Shown here: positions 42,265 to 51,000 of the stretch, one piece after another
Layout: each line of letters starts with the position of its first letter
Numbering within the stretch: the first letter of the stretch is position 1
Assembly: GCA_040218145.1 (NCBI GenBank)
Contig: JAVJQK010000005.1
Coordinates: 1 to 64,000, forward strand
Direction of reading: 5' to 3'
Length of the DNA stretch: 64,000 nt
Source of the DNA: Sandaracinaceae bacterium
Lineage (GTDB): Bacteria > Myxococcota_A > Polyangia > Polyangiales > Sandaracinaceae
Program-made: the position numbers and the translations under genes
Notes under the pieces: model-generated
What the model was told of the DNA's origin: nothing
The model's input: only the letters and a program-made list of their open reading frames with translations
The model's database searches: none

Positions 42265-43056
42265 ATGAGCAGGGGATGGGGGATGCCGCCCGAGGCGTCC
42301 GACGCAAAGGACGACGACGCCCGGCGCGAGCCGATACCGGAGCGGCCGCGCGCCTGGGGTGGCGACAACGAAGCGTACGGCTCGGGTGAGGAACGCGAGG
42401 CGGCCCGGGCGAGGCGTTCGGCGCAGACGGCGTCGCAGCGCTCCCCCATCACCATGGGCTTCGGCTTCGTCGTGCTCGTCTTCGGCCTCTACACCGTCGC
42501 GAGGCGCCGGAAGTGGGTGGAGGACGCGATGGACCTGCACCAGCGGGTCACCGGGTCCCGTGAGGCCGCCGCGCAGTGGTCCGAGCTCCTCGGGGTCCCG
42601 GCGCATCCGATGCTCGAAGCGATGGCGCCCTCCGATACGCTCGTCGCCCCGACGCTCACCGCCGGCGTGCTCGGGGTGATGGCCGGAGCAGCGTTCGTCG
42701 TCATCGGCGCGCTCGTCCTCCTCCGACACCGGCTCGCCATCCGCCCCGGCGCCGTCGGGCTGCTGGCCGCGGCGGGCGCCTTCGCCGCCTCGCACGCCGC
42801 CGACGTCTGGATCGGTCACCGCGTCATCACGCTGATGGAGGAGATGGTCCACCGCACCACCCGTCCGCTTCGGGCGGCCGGGCCGCTCCAGGCGGCGATG
42901 GCCGAGACCTACGAGCAGCTCACCGCGCCCGACATCCCATCGCTGGGCGACTACGTGATCGAGGCTCTCTTCTGGGCCGTCCCCATCCTCCTCGTGGCGG
43001 TGTGGGGCGCTCGCTACCTCCAGAGCCGCGAGGTCCGCGACGCATTCGGCGCGTGA
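42265..43056 (+). CDS. membrane protein, unknown function
   Basis: The 263-residue product has a charged cytoplasmic N-terminus (1-60) and four hydrophobic helices (about 64-80, 132-152, 162-180 and 235-255). A short acidic loop, PSLGDYVIEALFW, precedes the last helix. No family was recognised. It follows the transporter in the same direction, after a hairpin, so it may be a separate transcript. A left half of the palindromic repeat starts 28 bp after its stop. Confidence 0.7.
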   Translation: MSRGWGMPPEASDAKDDDARREPIPERPRAWGGDNEAYGSGEEREAARARRSAQTASQRSPITMGFGFVVLVFGLYTVARRRKWVEDAMDLHQRVTGSREAAAQWSELLGVPAHPMLEAMAPSDTLVAPTLTAGVLGVMAGAAFVVIGALVLLRHRLAIRPGAVGLLAAAGAFAASHAADVWIGHRVITLMEEMVHRTTRPLRAAGPLQAAMAETYEQLTAPDIPSLGDYVIEALFWAVPILLVAVWGARYLQSREVRDAFGA

Positions 43057-43083
43057 GCACGGTCGACGGGCGCGAGGTCGCCC

Positions 43084-43120
43084 GGGGACGATCCTCGTCA
43101 TTCGTCAAACTCCGAACGCT
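43084..43120. repeat. palindromic repeat, left half (L2)
   Basis: GGGGACGATCCTCGTC and AAACTCCGAACGCT match L1 at 34434 exactly over the shown bases. The following GGAGCTCG could be the first bases of a right arm, but it diverges at once. Confidence 0.85.
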
Positions 43121-43218
43121 GGAGCTCGTGAGGACGTTCTTGCGGCGGCGGGCACAGGGAGCGTAGTGCCGACGTGCCCGACCTGTTGACACTCCAGATC
43201 GCGTACTTGAGGTCGCCT

Positions 43219-43253
43219 GGGGACGATCCTCGTCATTCTTCAAACTCCGAACG
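43219..43253. repeat. palindromic repeat, left half (L3)
   Basis: GGGGACGATCCTCGTC is followed by ATTCTTCAAACTCCGAACG, one base different from L1 and L2. Its reading frame continues without a stop into the small hydrophobic frame that ends at 43360. Confidence 0.8.
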
Positions 43254-43360
43254 AGCGTGAGGGCGCAGGGTTGGTCTGGTGGCGCCTCTGGTGGGGCCTG
43301 CACATCGCGACGGGCGTGATGCTGGTCGGCTGGTTCGTGCTCATCGCCGTCGCGAGCTGA
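43241..43360 (+). other. small hydrophobic open frame between half repeats
   Basis: The frame is open from inside L3 to a TGA at 43358-43360. The last 30 residues, beginning LVWWRLWWGLHIATGVMLVG, form one transmembrane segment. A TTG at 43271 could start a 29-residue peptide, but no ribosome site is clear. It may be a real small membrane protein or the tail of a lost gene. Confidence 0.35.
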
Positions 43361-43384
43361 CGATTCGCGCTCGACGTCGGCCCC

Positions 43385-43414
43385 GTAGTTCGACGAACGA
43401 ATAGGATCGTCCCC
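43385..43414. repeat. palindromic repeat, right half (R1)
   Basis: GTAGTTCGACGAACG and AATAGGATCGTCCCC form a canonical right arm without a left arm next to it. It lies 15 bp past the stop of the minus-strand membrane gene at 43430. Confidence 0.85.
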
Positions 43415-43429
43415 GTGAGCTCTCGAGCC

Positions 43430-43858
43430 TCACTCGTGCAGCAGCTCGCGCACGTCTGGCTCCGCCATGCGCCTCCGCAGCCAGATCTTCGCTCCGTACG
43501 CGGGAGCCGCGACGATGATGTTCAGGATCAGCAGCCACTCGCTCCCCTCCGGGATGTCGGGTGACGGGTGGACCAGCCCGAGGAGCGAGAGCCCGAGCAC
43601 GAGCTCGATCGACGCCCACCGGCTGAACCAGTATCGCCCCCACTCGCGGCGCCGGAGGAGCTCGCGCGACACGGCGAACGGGAAGAGCGCGACGATCGCC
43701 GCCATCGTCGCGCCGATGGCGAACAACCAGAGCGGCCGTTCTCCGGGCGCGTAGGACGTCGCGACGACACCCGCGATCTCGGCCGCCAGGAGCACGTGGA
43801 CGCCGGCGAAGAACAACGCCGCCAGCCGCGGTATCGCCGCCGCGTCCCAGCGCGCCAT
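43430..43858 (-). CDS. small integral membrane protein
   Basis: The 142-residue product has four hydrophobic helices (about residues 12-32, 43-65, 82-98 and 106-122), an Arg-rich internal loop (RELLRRREWGRYW) and an Arg-rich C-terminus. It is the full-length parent of the truncated copy at 36477. The ATG at 43858 overlaps the stop of the upstream OmpA-like gene (ATGA). Family unknown. The pair probably forms an envelope unit. Confidence 0.75.
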   Translation of the reverse strand: MARWDAAAIPRLAALFFAGVHVLLAAEIAGVVATSYAPGERPLWLFAIGATMAAIVALFPFAVSRELLRRREWGRYWFSRWASIELVLGLSLLGLVHPSPDIPEGSEWLLILNIIVAAPAYGAKIWLRRRMAEPDVRELLHE

Positions 43859-44793
43859 CAGCGACCGCCGCGAAACTGCTGCGTCGACGCAGAGTCGATG
43901 CGGAAGGGTCCCTCCAGCACTCCGGCGCCGAGTTGGGCCCCGGTACCGGTGCGCAGGGGGTCGATGACGATGTTGTGAGGCGAGGCGGCGGGATTCAGGC
44001 GTAGGTAGGACATGAACGTGATGCCGCCCAGCCCTGGCGCGGCCACGCCCGCGGACCCCAGCCTGGCGGTTCCCTCGAACCCGCGGGTGGAGCAGAGGTG
44101 GTTCGAGGTGAAGCGGTTCCAGTCCGTCTGGGGATTGCCGCTGCTGGCGCTCGCTGGCGCTCCGCCGCCGATGCCGAAGCCCCGGAGCTTGTAGGCGACG
44201 GGATCGGACGGCGGTGCGTCGGGCGAGAGATCGTAGTCGATGATGAACGTGTAGCTCCCGATCGCGATGCCCTCCCCTCCGTCGAATCCCCAGGACAGCA
44301 GGATGCGGAACCGGTTGGTGGCGCGGACCCGGGGCGGCGGCTCGGGCCGGGGCGGAGGCCGGTAGTCCTGTAGCGGACTCAGCACCACCAGCACGGAGCG
44401 GTAGTACGGAGAGTTCTCGGTGTGATGGGTGGAGAAGCGCTCCCCGAAGTAGTGGGTACTGATGGAGTGGGGTGACGAGACGCTTCCGATTCCCCGCACA
44501 CGAGAGGTCAAGTACTGTTCCACCGCGCCCGCGCGTCCGAACGCCAGGCCTCGGTTCAGGCCGTCCCCACCGCGTCGGCTCGCCAGCCCACCGATCCAGA
44601 CGGCCGTGGGCCGGGAGCTGGGACTCAGCCATGGCAAGATCGCGCGGTCGATCCCTTCGCGATGACCTTCCAACAGGTCAGTGCGTGCGGTCACGAAGTC
44701 GTACAGCAGAACGCGCTGGCCCCCTGGCGCATTGGGAGCCACCTCGCTGAGGAAGCGTTGATCGATCCGACTCGTGTACCGACCAGCGGTCAT
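43858..44793 (-). CDS. OmpA-C-like domain protein
   Basis: The 311-residue product has no obvious signal peptide. Residues 25-105 match the OmpA/MotB peptidoglycan-binding layout in diverged form: LLYDFVTARTDLLEGHREGIDR, AVWIGGLASRRGGDGLNRGLAFGRAGAVEQYL. A Pro-rich hinge (150-160) separates it from a strand-rich C-terminal domain (165-300) of unknown fold. Missing signal and unusual context make the location uncertain. It is coupled by ATGA overlap to the small membrane protein. ATG at 44793 is used. Confidence 0.65.
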   Translation of the reverse strand: MTAGRYTSRIDQRFLSEVAPNAPGGQRVLLYDFVTARTDLLEGHREGIDRAILPWLSPSSRPTAVWIGGLASRRGGDGLNRGLAFGRAGAVEQYLTSRVRGIGSVSSPHSISTHYFGERFSTHHTENSPYYRSVLVVLSPLQDYRPPPRPEPPPRVRATNRFRILLSWGFDGGEGIAIGSYTFIIDYDLSPDAPPSDPVAYKLRGFGIGGGAPASASSGNPQTDWNRFTSNHLCSTRGFEGTARLGSAGVAAPGLGGITFMSYLRLNPAASPHNIVIDPLRTGTGAQLGAGVLEGPFRIDSASTQQFRGGR

Positions 44794-44966
44794 CGAGGTG
44801 AGCCTGCGGCACGGTCCGACCGCAGGTCAACGCGGCGGGTGCCGGTCTCGCTCATCCGTGAGCCCCGCCGAGCCCCGTACCACCGACCTCGCCGCGAGCA
44901 GACCCGGCTCATGCCAGCAGCTGTAGCAAACATGCCATAGCCGCTCCGACCGAACATGTAGCATCA

Positions 44967-45275
44967 ATGCATGTAGACGCTCGCGCCGGCATCCCATCGC
45001 GTCGACGAGTGCGTTGGTGCTGCAGCTCGGCGATCGGATGGCTCTGGCTGGCGACGATCGCGGCGACCGCCTGCTCCAACCCGACACCTGGGCCCTGCGA
45101 GTGCGTGGGCGATGTCCCCGGCGGCGAGCTGGGCGCGGCGTGTGGTGAGACGCAGTGCGTGACTGGGATCCTCTACGAGTGTACGGGGGCGCAACACCGC
45201 CGCGGCTCGCGGTCCCTGCGGGCCAGAGGCCAACCTGCGCCCGGCGGGAGCCCTACTGAGAATCGGGAAGACTGA
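44967..45275 (+). CDS. small possible lipoprotein, C-terminus uncertain
   Basis: The 102-residue frame has an Arg-rich N-terminus, a hydrophobic segment SAIGWLWLATIAATAC that works as a lipoprotein signal, and a Cys-rich stretch CECVGDVPGGELGAACGETQC. The final 30 residues are Arg/Gly-rich and unlike the rest, which suggests that the original frame was lost by a frameshift near 45190. It overlaps the end of the convergent lipoprotein gene by 23 bp. Function unknown. Confidence 0.45.
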   Translation: MHVDARAGIPSRRRVRWCCSSAIGWLWLATIAATACSNPTPGPCECVGDVPGGELGAACGETQCVTGILYECTGAQHRRGSRSLRARGQPAPGGSPTENRED

Positions 45276-45906
45276 GCTGGTAGGACTCGACCACGGGACC
45301 GTCGTCGCCTGCGTACGTCCATTCAGTGACGACGGTCAGCTCGAGGATCGCCGAGCCAGATTCATCTCGCACGCGGTGTGAGACCCTTTCGGAGAACTCT
45401 TGCGACGCGGGCACAGCAGCGGGACCAGCGACGCGAACCATGCATCCCTCCCCGAACTGGTCGCAGCGAAAGGCCAGGTAGACGCGCGCGGCCACAGGGT
45501 CATCGAACAGAAAGCTCTGGAGAGATACTTGAAGGGCGGCAAACCCGGCCACGAGGCTCTCAACACATGGAGTGGTAGCCCGCATGGACCATGCGACCTC
45601 GACTGGAATCGAGGCTCGCGACAGAGGGTCTCGTTCGCTGCCAAAGCGCGCAACCGTCAACTCCACCGCGGACGATGCCAGTTGGGACTCAACTGCCCGC
45701 AGCTCGTTCGGCAGACCCACCGCCCGCTCTCCGACAGAAGGGATCTCCTCGCGACAGGCCGGGCCAACGTTCGCGGCGGGCGACGAGACCAGAACCGAAG
45801 AACGGCGAGCTTCAGCGGATCCGTTCTCAGGGACCGCCCCGCAAGCTGTTACACACAAGCACAGCAACATGACTCCCGAACGCTGACCAGAGACATGTTC
45901 TTTCAT
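45253..45906 (-). CDS. predicted lipoprotein, unknown function
   Basis: The 217-residue product has a lipoprotein signal (MLLCLCVTAC, lipobox VTAC) and a mature domain with repeated charged and beta-rich segments (VELTVARFGSERD, ILELTVVTEW) and five cysteines. Its codon use is less GC-rich than neighbours, with more A/T in third positions, possibly a transferred gene. It lies just downstream of the RelE-UvrD gene, in the same direction, but is unlikely to belong to that system. Confidence 0.75.
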   Translation of the reverse strand: MKEHVSGQRSGVMLLCLCVTACGAVPENGSAEARRSSVLVSSPAANVGPACREEIPSVGERAVGLPNELRAVESQLASSAVELTVARFGSERDPLSRASIPVEVAWSMRATTPCVESLVAGFAALQVSLQSFLFDDPVAARVYLAFRCDQFGEGCMVRVAGPAAVPASQEFSERVSHRVRDESGSAILELTVVTEWTYAGDDGPVVESYQLSLPDSQ

Positions 45907-45932
45907 GGGACGCCTGGTGCCGACGGCGGCGG

Positions 45933-48056
45933 TCAGGGCTCAGTTCGCGCGCCCAGGAGCGCGCTCAGGCGGCCGTTGGCCGTCACCAGCAGCCGGTCAC
46001 GGGCGCGGCTCGCGGCTACGTAGAAGAGGCAGCGCTCTCGCTTGAGGGCGTGCGCTCTCACCACGGGGTCGTCGGCGTTCAGCTCGGGCGAGGGCAGCGG
46101 GAGGTGCGCGCGGTCGGCGCCGACGATGATGACGACGGGGAACTCGAGGCCCTTGATGCGGTGGAGCGTCGCGAGTCGAACGTGCTCGGTCCTGGGCTCC
46201 CCCTTGCCCAGCTTCTCGTAGGCCAGCCCCGCGGCGTCGAGCGCGGGGGCGTAGCCGGCGTCGAGCTGCTCGTGGGTGCGCGCGGTCACGCAGATGTGCG
46301 AGGGCGGGACACGCTCGCGCTCGATGAGCTGCTGAAGGGTGGAGGCGAGGAAGGCGCGTTCGCTCGCGAGGTCGTCGAGCACCTTGACCTCGGGCGCCGG
46401 GCCGGAGCGGAGCGAGACGTAGCCGCGCGCGTCGTCTTCGCCTTCGTCGAGGTCGTCGAAGGTCTCTCCCTCCAGGACCGCCATGGCGTATCGGCGGATG
46501 GTGTCGGTGGTCCGGTAGTTGATGCGGAGCCGCTGACTTCGGCGCCCTCGCACGTTGATGCCGCACGAGAGCAGCGACACCGGCCGGCCGTAGATCCGCT
46601 GGTGCGCGTCGCCGACGAGGAAGAGGTCGTTCTCGTGCTCGGGGCCCGCGAGGGCGCGCAAGAGCTCGAGGGCGGGGGCGCTCATGTCCTGCGCCTCGTC
46701 CACGACGACCGCCGCGTACCGCCACTTCTCTGGCTCGGCCTCGACCGCGCGCTTGGCGTAGCGGAGGAGATCCGCCATCTCGACCAGCGCCTGCTCGTCG
46801 AGCAGCTCGCGGTAGCGCTCGAAGACAGGCCAGATCGCCTTGCGCTCGACGCGGGTGAGCCGGGTGCCCCGCCCGAAGCGCTTCGCTCGGAGGTACGCGC
46901 GCTCATCGCGGAGGTCCTGCGCCTGCACGACGTCCGCCCACTCGGCGCGGTAGAGCTCGAGCCCCCACGGGCCGTCCCCGTAGACGTCGATCGCCTCGCG
47001 CCACAGCTTCGAGGTGTCCATGGCCGGCTTCGCGTCGAGGCCGGCGTCGCGCGCGATCCGGCTGGCGAGGCGGTCGATGCTCACGACCTCGATGCGGGTC
47101 AGCTCCTCCTCGGTCGCGAGCTTCGCGAGCTGGTGCGCGATGTCGGCCGCGAGGTTCACGGTGAAGGTGGTGAAGAGGACCCGCCCGTCCTCTCCGAGGA
47201 GGTTGCGCACGAGGTTCACGGCGCGATGCATCGCGACGACCGTCTTGCCGGTGCCCGCGGCGCCGAGCACGCGCGTCGGGCCCCTGGTGGTCTTCTCCGC
47301 GAGCCGACGTTGGGTGGGGTGGAGGAAGACGCGCCAGGACTCGAGCGGGTGGTCGAGGGCCGCCTCGAGGTCGAAGTCGTCGTCGAGCACGCGGAAGCGG
47401 CGGGTGGACTCGACGCGCTCGAGGGCGGCCGCGACGTCCGACGTGTCGATCTCCTTCTTCGCGGGCAGCTGCGCCAGGGCGTCCGCGATGGCCTCGTCGA
47501 GGCTCATGCCGGCCGCGACGCCCGTGAGCACCTCCGCCGCCTCCGCCGGCAGGTGGGGCGCGAGCGCGTCGAAGTCGGCGTCGGTGTAGACGTGGCGCAC
47601 GGCCGGGACGAGCACGCGTGGGATGCCCGCGCTGAAGAGCTGCTCGTCGGTCAGGTCACGGAAGCGCCCGCTCGGCGATGCGCTCGCGGACGCCTCGGGC
47701 TGCGGCTCATGGATCACGGACTCGGTCTGGAAGATCTGCAACGCGCCGGTCGCGGGGTGCACCTCGACCCTGCGGTTCTCGGCCCAGCGGTAGGCCTCGT
47801 CGTGGTGGTCGACCCAGAGGAGCACGTAGACGTCTCCCTGCTCGGGCGCGAGCACGATGGCGCGGTAGTCGATGCCCACCCGCACCGAGCGGAGGCGCGA
47901 GTCGATCTTCCCGCTCAAACGCTCGTAGTTGATCCCGGAGGACATCGGGTCCTCGCGGAACTTGCTGGTGAACTCCCGGACCCGCTTCTGCGCCTTCCTG
48001 GGGATGCGTGAGAAGGCTTCGAGGAAGTCGTTCGAGATCGCGGTGGTGACGTTCAT
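45933..48056 (-). CDS. RelE-like domain fused to UvrD-family helicase
   Basis: The 707-residue product starts with a RelE/ParE-like fold (residues 1-100: FLEAFSRIPRKAQKRVREFTSKF, then LRSVRVGIDYRAIVLAPEQGDVYVLLWVDHHDEAYRWAE). The UvrD-like SF1 helicase follows: motif I GAAGTGKT (about 260), Ia/II with VVDEAQDMS (about 452), III GDAHQRIYG, IV RINYRTT, V TLHRIKGLEF and VI VAASRARDRLLV. The RelE-like part is a known toxin fold for ribosome-dependent mRNA cleavage; here it may be a nucleic-acid-binding module. The ATG at 48056 overlaps the stop of the large helicase by four bases, so both are one operon. Defence or repair is inferred. Confidence 0.9.
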   Translation of the reverse strand: MNVTTAISNDFLEAFSRIPRKAQKRVREFTSKFREDPMSSGINYERLSGKIDSRLRSVRVGIDYRAIVLAPEQGDVYVLLWVDHHDEAYRWAENRRVEVHPATGALQIFQTESVIHEPQPEASASASPSGRFRDLTDEQLFSAGIPRVLVPAVRHVYTDADFDALAPHLPAEAAEVLTGVAAGMSLDEAIADALAQLPAKKEIDTSDVAAALERVESTRRFRVLDDDFDLEAALDHPLESWRVFLHPTQRRLAEKTTRGPTRVLGAAGTGKTVVAMHRAVNLVRNLLGEDGRVLFTTFTVNLAADIAHQLAKLATEEELTRIEVVSIDRLASRIARDAGLDAKPAMDTSKLWREAIDVYGDGPWGLELYRAEWADVVQAQDLRDERAYLRAKRFGRGTRLTRVERKAIWPVFERYRELLDEQALVEMADLLRYAKRAVEAEPEKWRYAAVVVDEAQDMSAPALELLRALAGPEHENDLFLVGDAHQRIYGRPVSLLSCGINVRGRRSQRLRINYRTTDTIRRYAMAVLEGETFDDLDEGEDDARGYVSLRSGPAPEVKVLDDLASERAFLASTLQQLIERERVPPSHICVTARTHEQLDAGYAPALDAAGLAYEKLGKGEPRTEHVRLATLHRIKGLEFPVVIIVGADRAHLPLPSPELNADDPVVRAHALKRERCLFYVAASRARDRLLVTANGRLSALLGARTEP

Positions 48057-51000
48057 GCCTCGCCCTTCAACGCGCGGATGAGCTGCGCGGCGTCCGCCTC
48101 ATCGGCGGCCCAACAGGTCCAGCCCGCCGCCTCGAGCTGCGCGGCGGCGTCCTCCTCACCGGGGAGGTAGAGGGCCACGCGCGCGTCCGGCCAGCCCACC
48201 TCTACCGCGAGATCGATGCCGCGCTCTCCCTCGCCCTCTTCGTACGGAACCAAGGGGATCGGAGCGCCGGCCTCCATCGCCGCGCGCACCGCGCTCCTCG
48301 CGTCCTCGTCCACCGTGGAGAGCACCTCCTGCGCGGCCGCGGTGAGCATCCCCTGCTCCATCGTCTCCGCCGCCTTCGGCGTCGGTGCGCTCGCGAGGCT
48401 CGGCACGTCATAGAGCACGGCCGGCGGGGCGAGGAGCTGCTCGCTCGTCACTGTGACGAGCCCGGGCAACCACTGGAGCGCCATGTGGGCTCGCAGGAAC
48501 GCGCGCCAGCTCGCGCCGAAGCCCTCCACGGCGCGGCGCGCCTGGTTGTCGTCGAGACGCAGCACCGCGGTGAGCGCGTTCGGCTGCTCGCGAATGCCGG
48601 CGAGCGCGGCGCGCGGCGCGAACGCCACGAGGCCGCCCACCGGTTCCTGCGAGACGCGGGTCGCCACGAACGCGGTCTCCCCGGGCTCGAGCGCGGCGAC
48701 CAGCCTCGGCATCTCGTCGCGGTCCCGGAGCTGGGCCGCGAGCGCCTCGACGCTCTCGGCAGACGCGCTCTGCGCCGACAGCGGCTGCATGAGCGAGAGC
48801 AGCGCGGCGTCCCGCCATCGCCCTTCGTCCGGCTCCGTCAGATAGTGGACCAGCCAGCGCATCGGGTCGGCGTGCATCGCTGTCTCGTAGATCGGCCCCA
48901 GCCCGAGGCTGCTCGCGAGCTGCGCGCCCGTCCGAACCCACGCGTCATGGGGTAGCCACGGGGGCACGTCGTCCGGCTTCGCCAGGAACACGTCGACGTC
49001 GCCCCAGGCGAGCGAGCACACCGCGAAGCGCCCCGAGCGCACCACCGCCTCGCGCTTGCGGAAGTCGTCGGCGATGCGGCCTCGCGCCTTGCCGGGCTTC
49101 ACGTGGTACGCGGCGCCGTCGCAGTAGACCGCGACGGCGCGCGCGTCGAAGCCGTCCGGATAGAGGACGAAGTCGGGGCGGGTCACGACGGCGACGTCAT
49201 CGCCCGGGTCGAGCGTGACCTGCGCGCGCAGCGTCCACCGCTTGCCCGCCACTTCGAGTTGCCAGCTGTCCGCGCTCACCTGCTGCATCGACGCGCCGTC
49301 CTCGCGCGCCGCCCAGCTCGAGAGCGCAGCGAGGAACCGGTGCTCGAGCTCGCTCTCCAGGATCGACGCCGTGTCGAGCACGCCGATGGTCGGCACCGAC
49401 TCCAGGTGCTCGAACGCGCCGAGCAGCTTCGTCACCAGATCGAGCGCCACCTCGCGGTCGAGCACGCCGAGCTCGCGCTGGTGCCGATACGCATAGAGAC
49501 ACGCGTAGCACGCCGGTGCCTCACGCTCGGCGCACACGCAGCCCTCGAGCGACGTCTTCGCGAGCTCGAGCACGCGCCGCAGCTTCTCGCCCCGGTTGGC
49601 GGCCAGCTCGGCGAGCACGCCCGTCCCGCCCGGCACCGTGTCGTGGATCACCACGAAGCGCCGCCGGCTCGTCGGATCGTCCTTCGAGGGCTCGTCGTAG
49701 ATCGCGACCCGCAGGTGGTCCGGGTCTCCGCCGAAGAAGTGGCGCATGCCGAGCTCGATCGCCGCGCGCGCGTTCGGCAGCTTGACCCCGGGGTCGAGCA
49801 TGGCGACGGGCAGGAAGAGCCGGAGCGCCTCGCTCGTGACCTCGCGGTAGAGGTGGACCAGCCGCCACGGCTGCTTCTCCTCGGCCTTGTCGCGCGCGCT
49901 GCACCAGCGGCGGTGCTTCGGCGTGCGGGGCCCCGTGTCGCCGGGATCGTGGACCTGCCCGCACTCCGCGCAGACGGCGAAGGCGAGGTCCGGCACCTCG
50001 CGGCCGCCGAGCCGAGACGAGCCGGGCACGCTCCGCCGCCGCCCGAAGTTGAGCTCGCGGAGCGTCAGGTCCGGCAGCAGCTCGAACCCGAACGGCGTCC
50101 TCTCGTCCAGGTGTGCGTGCCGCGCCGTCCCGGGCTCCGGGTCGAAGAAGACCTGGGTCTCGTAGAACGCGCGCTCGCGGTCCTCGGACTCGTCGCTGAA
50201 GGCCGCGTCGCGCTGGCGCGCGAAGGCCGAGACGCGCTCCATCCTGACCAGCTCGCGGCGCCGGCCCTGCTCGCGGAAGCCGGGCGTCTGGCAGCGCGGG
50301 CAGATCTCTGGCGACTCCGTCCCCGCGGGCGCCATGTGCCCGCACTCGGCGCAGAGCTGCCACGCCTCGATGTTCTCCCCGCTGCGCCCGGCGCGGCCCG
50401 AGCCCACGTCCACGCTGTCGACGCTCACCTTGCGCGCCATCCCGTAGAACGTGTTGAACGGCGCCAGCTCCTTGATGGCGGTCGACGCGGCGCGCACCCA
50501 CTTGAAGCGCTCCGCCCCGGCCGGCCCGCGCGTCGTGTCCTTGGACACATAGGCTCGCAGCTCCACCCCGGTCTCGGGGAAGGCGTAGTTCGGCAGGGCC
50601 CCGCGCTCGCTCAGCAGCCCGATGAGGCTCTGGCCCTGGAGCGCGGCCAGCTCCTTCTCCAGGAAGCGCTTCTCCCGGTCGAGCTCCTCGCGCTCCTCCT
50701 CCGCGTTCTCCACCTTGCTGCCCGCGGCCTCGAGCTTGTCGAGCTTGTCCTTCACCCGCCGATGCAGCCGCCGCGCGTCGTCTCGCTCCTCCGCCACCCG
50801 CTTCATCAGCTCGGCGAGGCTCATCTCGATCGGCGACGCCGCGCGGCCCTTGCCTCCGAAGAAGCCGGCGAGCTTCTCGCGCGTGGCCTCGGTGCCCAGC
50901 GCGGCCACGAACGAGTCGCGCAGCGCCTCGCGCCGCGGCTCCAGGAAGTCGAAGAGCGCGTTCGGGAAGCGCGCGGCCTCGTCACCGCGGAGCGCGTCGC

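Larger units (their letters stand above)
43057..43429. other. 373-bp region of half repeats and a tiny open frame
   Basis: This stretch holds two left halves of the palindromic repeat (43084, 43219), a right half (43385) and, between the second left half and the right half, a short hydrophobic open frame. No complete gene or RNA is seen. It looks like a site where a repeat has been split around a gene fragment. Confidence 0.6.
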
